Of a stretch of 64,000 nt of DNA, positions 58,001 through 64,000 are shown in pieces; the stretch's first letter is position 1, and every line of letters starts with the position of its first letter. Both the position numbers and the translations under genes were made by a program. The notes below the pieces were generated by a model that did not search any database, was not told the DNA's origin, and was given only the letters and a program-made list of their open reading frames with translations. Origin of the DNA: Hyaloscypha bicolor E (Eukaryota; Ascomycota; Leotiomycetes; Helotiales; Hyaloscyphaceae); contig NW_020194600.1 in the NCBI RefSeq assembly GCF_002865645.1, positions 434,001 through 498,000 of the forward strand, in the 5' to 3' direction.

Positions 58001-60527
58001 GATCGCACGCAGCCTTTTGAAAACAGCATCAATGATAGCTGATCTGCCGACCACCACATCGCCGCTAATGATACTAGCCAGGTACTGAAAACCCTCGTTA
58101 TCACTCGAAGTGATGATCATAAGTGCTTGATCGTCAATCTCCACAGCATCAAGTTGTTCCTCAATGCAAAGCTTCGAGACTTCTGCTGGACCAATCGATG
58201 CCCATTGCTGGAGTATAGGGAGCAGCACTTTCGTTCTCGATATACTTGCTACGCTACGAAGTTGATTTAGTGAAGCAAGTAGTCTCATCTTCAGTGAGAA
58301 CAACGGAGTATGGATAGCATGGCTTGACAAGAAAGCAATAATTGAGGCTCGGCTGGTTTGTGGTACTCGCTGGTCCTGCTTTTTCGGGCTCTCAGAGGTA
58401 CGAGGGCCGTTTAGGGACCTCTGAAAGACAGATTCGATGTGTTTCCGGTCGAGCACGCATTCTTCCAGAGCTGGAATGACCACTTCGCTGAGCAGTCGAG
58501 CCACAATATCCCCAGAGAGCCACTTTAAGTCACGAGTATCGTCTCCGGGTCCATAAAAGTCATCGAAGGCCCACTTTTGTAATTGCTTTAACTTCTTCTT
58601 GGACTCTGTGTTGGTGGGAAAGAATTTGTTCAGTGCAACAAGAAGTTCTGCCGCGGCACGACGAACTTTCGAAGCAGGATCACCAAGTGCACCAATTGCA
58701 TAAGGCAAGAGCGCCTGGAGATCTACGGAATCCACCTTGCTGGCTGACAAGCAACGAGTCGCCATCTGGAGCGCTGAGGCTCGAGCCACGACTGGGTGGG
58801 GACCACACCACGTCCTCATGTAAAAACTGAGGTATAGAGTATCTTCCAGGGCAGAATCTCGTCGTAGGATTGGTATCTTGTCAAAAGAATCAAGATCAGA
58901 CGGATTGGATGTAGCCACCAAAAATGCACGACACAGATCTGGGTAGATATGTGACGAATCGTGAGATAGGAAGGACAATTCAGTGGTGGTTCTTTTGGGA
59001 AGAGTTTGAAGAAGACTAGAGAAGTCCAGTGTTGTAGTCATCTCAACATTGGAGTCTTCCATATCGACATCTTCAGCGTGCGATGCTGGAGCCTCAATTC
59101 GCTGGAGTGATGTGTTGAGCTTCAGTTCTAGTTCGTCGATATCCACCTCAGTAGTTTCAAGTGCTCCACGGACCACAGAGCCAACATGATCAGGGAGCTG
59201 TGTGAGTGCAACGAGTGAGGATGCAAGATGAGGTCCTAATGTTGGATTCGAGTCTTCGTCGATTTGGTGAGCGACCAAAACCAATGCCTTCACAATAACG
59301 CAGCATTGAGGATCACTCAATAACTGACTGCCAATGACCCGCTCAACAATTTGAAGACCACTAATATCACCATTCTTCCGTAATCGTTCCACAAGTGCTA
59401 GGCAGAGACCATTGGCAAGCCTATCCACACGTCGTTGTTTGGAAAGCTCTATGAGAAGATCTGATAAGTTCTCAACCTTAAGCAGTTCTTTTGCAAGTCG
59501 TTTTGTGATCTGTTTTGCTCCTCGATGCTGTGCCAGTACAGATAGGCAGACGAGTCCAGGAATTGTGGTTTCACCTGTCCATCCCAGTACAACCGCTTCC
59601 ATCATAGCAGTTAACAGCTTGTCGTCAAGCCCACCCTTTGACGCCATTACCGAGAGTAGCATATAGCAGCCAAGGCGTAGATCAGGGACTTTCTTCATCG
59701 CAAGACCTTCATTCAAAGTTGGCAATAGTCTCAAAACAACGTCTTGTTCATTTTGCTGCTGGACAGCTTTCCTCCCGGACCGAGCTTTGTCCAGCATGCC
59801 CCCAGTGGCCTCCGTCATTACTCCTGCCCAAAATGCAATAAGAGCTGGGTAATTCTGCCGCGACTGACATATTCGAAGAATATACGTGTTTAAAGCTGAG
59901 GCGAACGAGGGATTGGTAGTTGCGGTGTGAACAATTGCATGTCTGGGAGGTGGAGTATGGGATCGTATGTACGGATGAAGAAATTTGTATTCCTGTGGAA
60001 GATTCGAGGGTAAAATTGACAGAAGAGTTGTAAATACTGGAAGCGTGTGGTACGGGAGGAAGGTCATGATCAGAAAGGAGGTATTGCGTTCATGGACCCT
60101 GGAACAAAAGTTAACAATCTTCCTCGGATGTTTTTATCTTCTCATCTCACCTGAACCTCCTAATCAACCATTCCACTGCTTTTACTGCTGGACTTAATCT
60201 TAGCCGCCCACCAACCAGGCCTAGGAAAATCTCGAGTCTCTTGTCCAGCTCCGAGTTCTCCGTAGCTGTCATTTGAGTGCGGTCCTCATCTTTACTTTGC
60301 TCGCTGAAGATGTCTCTTTGGAAGTCCGAGAACCTCCCGTCCAAAAGGCACAGTTCTTGGAACCCTTCGTGGCATAATGTGTATATTGTATCGAAACTTT
60401 GCGATGCTGCCACTCGGGGCTCGAATATGAGAGACTTGGAGTGCGCCGCCTTTTGGGCTTTGAGATTCAAAGACTTTTCCGAATTGGCAGATATCACCGA
60501 CAGCTGGGCTGCCAAAGAGGTCGTCAT
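55017..60527 (-). CDS. UTP10: U3 snoRNP protein Utp10 (HEAT-repeat SSU processome subunit)
   Basis: Three exons: 60527-60151, 60098-55970 and 55919-55017; 1802 residues, the usual size. Utp10 (human HEATR1) is a nucleolar t-UTP component needed for pre-rRNA transcription and early 18S processing. The N-terminus is diagnostic: MTTSLAAQLSVISANSEKSL, SLIFEPRVAASQSFDTIYTL, NIFSEQSKDEDRT-like FSEQSKDEDRTQMTA, and AVEWLIRRFR continuing over intron 1 to VHERNTSFLIMTFLPYHTLP. The body is a long array of HEAT-like helices; the C-terminal BP28CT region includes ALQEYLEILSIAIDRHPKNV across intron 2 and ends LGESLDSMLQ. Introns are 52 and 50 nt. It is divergent from NRDE2, with 271 bp between start codons. 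Confidence 0.97.
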
Positions 60528-60798
60528 GGTGTATTATCGGTCGGACAATTGCTCAAAATGTCATAATTTGAGGTTGTATCTGTGAAGGTCACACAGCTCT
60601 TATCGCGAAATGCAAGATTGAACTTTTTTCTTCAAAAGTTTCTCCACAGACAAGGCTGTAGTTTTGTGGTCCGTGCGTCCACCAATCATCAGACTGTATC
60701 GTTCCGAACGTCCCCTTCCTCTCAAATTCAACCACTTCCGCACAAAATCTGAGCTAAGTGGAAATGATATAGCAAGAGCCTGGTCTGGGTTCGTCACT
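60528..60798. promoter_or_regulatory. bidirectional promoter UTP10 / NRDE2
   Basis: Only 271 bp separate the two start codons, so the promoters must overlap or be shared. No CACGTG is present. A T-run near 60627 could be a nucleosome-excluding element. Confidence 0.5.
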
Positions 60799-63700
60799 AT
60801 GTCTGAGCCTAAGACCAATGTTCCGAGATTTGCTTCTTTCAAGCCCAAGCCTACAACAGCGGTTCCGGAAGAGGCCAAGGCTGACAAGGCCACGCAAAGG
60901 AAGCACCACCGCAAAGATGAGAAGTGTGACAAAGATCACAGGCGACGACATCATGAGAAACATCGATCTGGAAGCCGGGAGAGGTTTCCACTTCACGAGA
61001 CAAAGATAGAAACCCCCCTGTATCGGCCAAAGGACGAATTCGTGGGCGATTACGTGGTGGACAGGAAGGGTGATGAGAAGAATCTCGTCTACGGGAGCAT
61101 CCACCGATATAGTGTACCTCCGTTTCATCGATTTGGAGCAGGCCATGTTCTTGGGGCACCCCCAGACACGAAGGTTGATCGAGATTATGGAGATGAGAAG
61201 GGGATTGTTCTCAGCAATTGGCGAGAAGGCAAGTCTGGCTTCAGGGAGAAATATGTTTTCTCAAAAATAGAGAGAGAGAGACCCCGACTCTTGAAAATAC
61301 GTCCCCAAGTCGATCGTGAAGGGCAGAGGAGCGTTGAAGCGGATTTCGTTCCTCTGCAGGGTCCGAGAGGCAAGAAGCGCAAGAGGAGCGGAGATGGCGA
61401 TGGAGATAGTTCTGATTCTGGCCGCGACGAGAAAGACTATCGGTCGATATACGGCAAGGCCAAAGCAAAACATCAGCCGTCTGACGAGGAGCTTGAGTAT
61501 GCAACTGAAAGTGACTCTTCAGGCTCAGACGCCAGGCGGACGATGAAGGTCGACTCTTCTACCCGCCAGAAAAACATGGAGCTGTCAAGGAAAGTCGAGG
61601 AATCCCCACACGACGTGGAAGCTTGGATCTCGCTGATTGACCACCAAGATGCGCTGCTAAGAGGGCATGACGACAGCCACAGGGTCACCAATGCCGAGCT
61701 TCGAAGCACTGCAGACATCAAAATCTCGATGTACGAAAAGGCTTTGGGCAAGGCCAGATCTTTGAAAGACCGGGAGAGGCTTTTGCTGGGCTTGATGAAA
61801 GAAGGGGAAAAGATCTGGGAAGTAAAATATCAAGCAGAACGTTGGGAGCAGATCTCGAATGACAATATTGACAGTCTCCTTTTGTGGACAAGCTATCTCA
61901 ATTTTAAGCAAACGACATTCTCGTCATTTCGGCATGAAGCTATCAAAGAAGTGTTTCTGAGAAGGGTCAATGCTCTCACCAAAGAGGTTCTTGTTCCGGG
62001 GACAGGAGATACCGGTTCGCTGTATCAACAACTCATCTATTTACTCCTTCGCTTCACGCTATTCCTGCGTGAGTCCGGATACTCAGAGCTAGCTGTGTCG
62101 ATTTGGCAAGGTCTTCTTGAGATGAACTTTTTCCCTCTCAACTTACCGCTTTCCCATGCCGAAGCTGTGAAGAAATTCGGTACCTTTTGGGAAAGTGAGG
62201 TGCCTCGAATTGGCGAGGATGGTGCTCTGGGCTGGCGTCACTTTGTGGAAAACAAGGATGTGTCGGAAGCCCCCGATGCTTTGGTTGATGAAGCAGATGA
62301 TGTGGTGGACAACACAGATCTGTTCAAAACCTGGGCAGCAGCAGAACGATTGAGGATGATGGGCTCTCGTACTCCGGCTAGGGCTATGGACGAGGTGGCA
62401 GAGGATGATCCGTTCCGTGTGATTTTATTCTCGGATATCGAGAGCTTTCTCATACACCTACCCCCTCAGTCACAAGGTTTGCGGAGTTTACTCCTCGATG
62501 GATTTCTACTTTTTTGTCGCTTGCCGGCAGTCGTCGACTTGGAGGATGCGAAAAAGTGGCCTGGAGATGCTTTCGTCAACGGCTACTTGTTGGAGAATGA
62601 CATAAACTGGATTAGAGACGCATATCTTCCCGCAACCCGAGAACAGAGTGAGGATTCTGATTTGGTGGTATCTTTGTACGTCCCAATTTCGAATATTTCG
62701 ATATCATCAGAAGAGCTCTTTGGGTCAAGCGTTTGGCTAGGAAGGCAGCCTTGGAAAGTCAAATATACTGGAGATGACAATGGTCCCGTATTTTACAGAT
62801 GGGTGAGAAATACCCTGAAACAGCTCACGGAGAGCTATTTTACAGAAGACCTCGCCGAATACTTCCTCGCATTTGAGTTTCTGAACGAACCAGCTTCGAT
62901 CAAGAAGATATCGAAGAGTCTTCTGAAGCAACATCCCACATGCCTTCGATTATACAACTCATATGCACTGATCGAGTGGTCTCGAGGCAATAAGGATGTT
63001 GCCCGAGGCGTATTTACTGCGGCTTTGAATCTACGCAGATCACTGCCCGAGACCGAATGGGATAGAGATTCAATCGTGCTCTGGAGAAGTTGGATTTGGG
63101 CATGCCTCACTGAGCAGGACAACAACGCCGCGATTCAACATCTGCTATCTATTGCAGATGGCACTCCGAATGCAGATGCTACCCTATCACCTGCAGCATT
63201 GCTCAGAGCAAAACAGCATATGGTCTCACATCGGGATTATCTTCTGTCCTCGGGGACTTCGAGATCTTCTGCAGCATATGCAGAATGTGAGTGCTGCCAG
63301 TTTCACTGACATTCGCCCATAAATCCCTTCGTCTACTCAGATACAGGCTCAATACTAACCTCACCAGGTCTAATGCTTCTCGATTACTTGACCACGAGTT
63401 CAGACAAGGAGACAAAGTCTACGGCTCAAGGAGACATCAGCTCCGCCCTTGGTACTTGTACCTCTTTCTCTCACATCTTCATCTCTCGGGATCTCACCCA
63501 TTCCACCTCCCACGAGCGCTTCCTCCAATCCGCAGCACGTCTTCTCATCCACCATGCTCGCATCGGCCCCTTCCGCCCTGCTCTCATCCGAGAACACCTG
63601 AATCGCTTCCTGAATCTCTTTCCCCAAAATACCATGTTTCTCTCACTCTACACCTGGAACGAATCTCGACTCCGAATCGACAATCGTGTCCGAAATATCC

Positions 63701-64000
63701 TGCTATCTACAATCCTCACACCAGAAAACGACACTTTGACATCCCGCCTTTTCGCCATCCAATACGAAATCAAGCATGGAACGATTCACTCTGTTCGTTC
63801 AGCATTCGAGCACGCCCTGTCATCCTCACCATCCAAGTCTTCCGCAGGATTATGGAGATTTTATTTCATTTACTGTCTCGAGACATCACAGTTCCGCGCC
63901 CAGGCGAAGGATATCTGGTATCGAGCAATCAGAGCCTGTCCGTGGGCAAAAGAGCTCTATTTAATCGGCTTCGAGAGAATGAGCAATATATTACCCTTCT
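60799..64000 (+). CDS. NRDE2-family nuclear RNA-silencing/processing protein (3' partial)
   Basis: Exon 1 60799-63286, intron 63287-63367 (81 nt, GTGAGT to CCAG, phase 1), exon 2 from 63368 running off the window; at least 1040 residues. The ATG at 60799 gives the usual family start MSEPKTNVPRFASFKPKP; the frame is open to 60664 but that part is leader. A Lys/Arg/His-rich nuclear-type N-terminus (RKHHRKDEKCDKDHRRRHH) leads into the NRDE-2 domain (NMELSRKVEESPHDVEAWIS, LWTSYLNFKQ, RFTLFLRESGYSELAVSIWQ), made of HAT-like helical repeats. Exon 2 ends with AKDIWYRAIRACPWAKELYL, the conserved C-terminal repeat. NRDE-2 acts in nuclear RNAi in worms and, with Mtr4-type helicases, in RNA surveillance elsewhere (Nrl1 in fission yeast). 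Its role here is inferred. Confidence 0.92.

Overview
The window looks like chromosomal DNA of a filamentous ascomycete (Pezizomycotina; a leotiomycete would fit, but I cannot prove the class). Evidence: short GT-AG introns of about 45-90 nt with CTRAY branch points, housekeeping genes on both strands, a Fot1/pogo-type transposon with transition-rich decay, a fungal STAND/NACHT protein and HET-domain remnants. No tRNA, rRNA or CRISPR is supported.

Layout. 1-8.5 kb: no supportable gene, many microsatellites. 8.5-17.5 kb: ureidoglycolate lyase (minus), a Myb/SANT-like protein, an NCBP3-like protein, and two fungal proteins of unknown function. 17.5-21.8 kb: a second gene-poor stretch with the same kinds of short repeats. 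21.8-27.4 kb: a cysteine/histidine-cluster coiled-coil protein and a large F-box protein. 27.4-34.2 kb: a translation and vacuole block with ribosomal protein uL22 (RPL17), vacuolar carboxypeptidase Y, SBDS/Sdo1 and ribosomal protein uS13 (RPS18). 35.5-37.6 kb: a decayed S10 carboxypeptidase. 38.9-40.4 kb: an ELO-type fatty acid elongase.

40.8-53.7 kb is an accessory, decaying island. It holds the 5' part of a HET-domain gene, a degenerate Fot1/pogo transposon with long inverted repeats and TA target duplication, an apparently intact STAND/NACHT (NLR-like) gene, the 3' part of a HET-domain gene beginning where the first part stops, a probably frameshifted fungal protein, a promethin-like membrane protein, a 415-bp MITE, and a second broken S10 carboxypeptidase.

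54.2-64 kb returns to core genes: adenine phosphoribosyltransferase, UTP10 (SSU processome) and NRDE2, which runs off the right edge. Four genes concern ribosome synthesis (uL22, Sdo1, uS13, Utp10). Both ribosomal protein genes carry a CACGTG box at exactly the same distance from their start codon. The most interesting region is the HET/NLR/transposon island.
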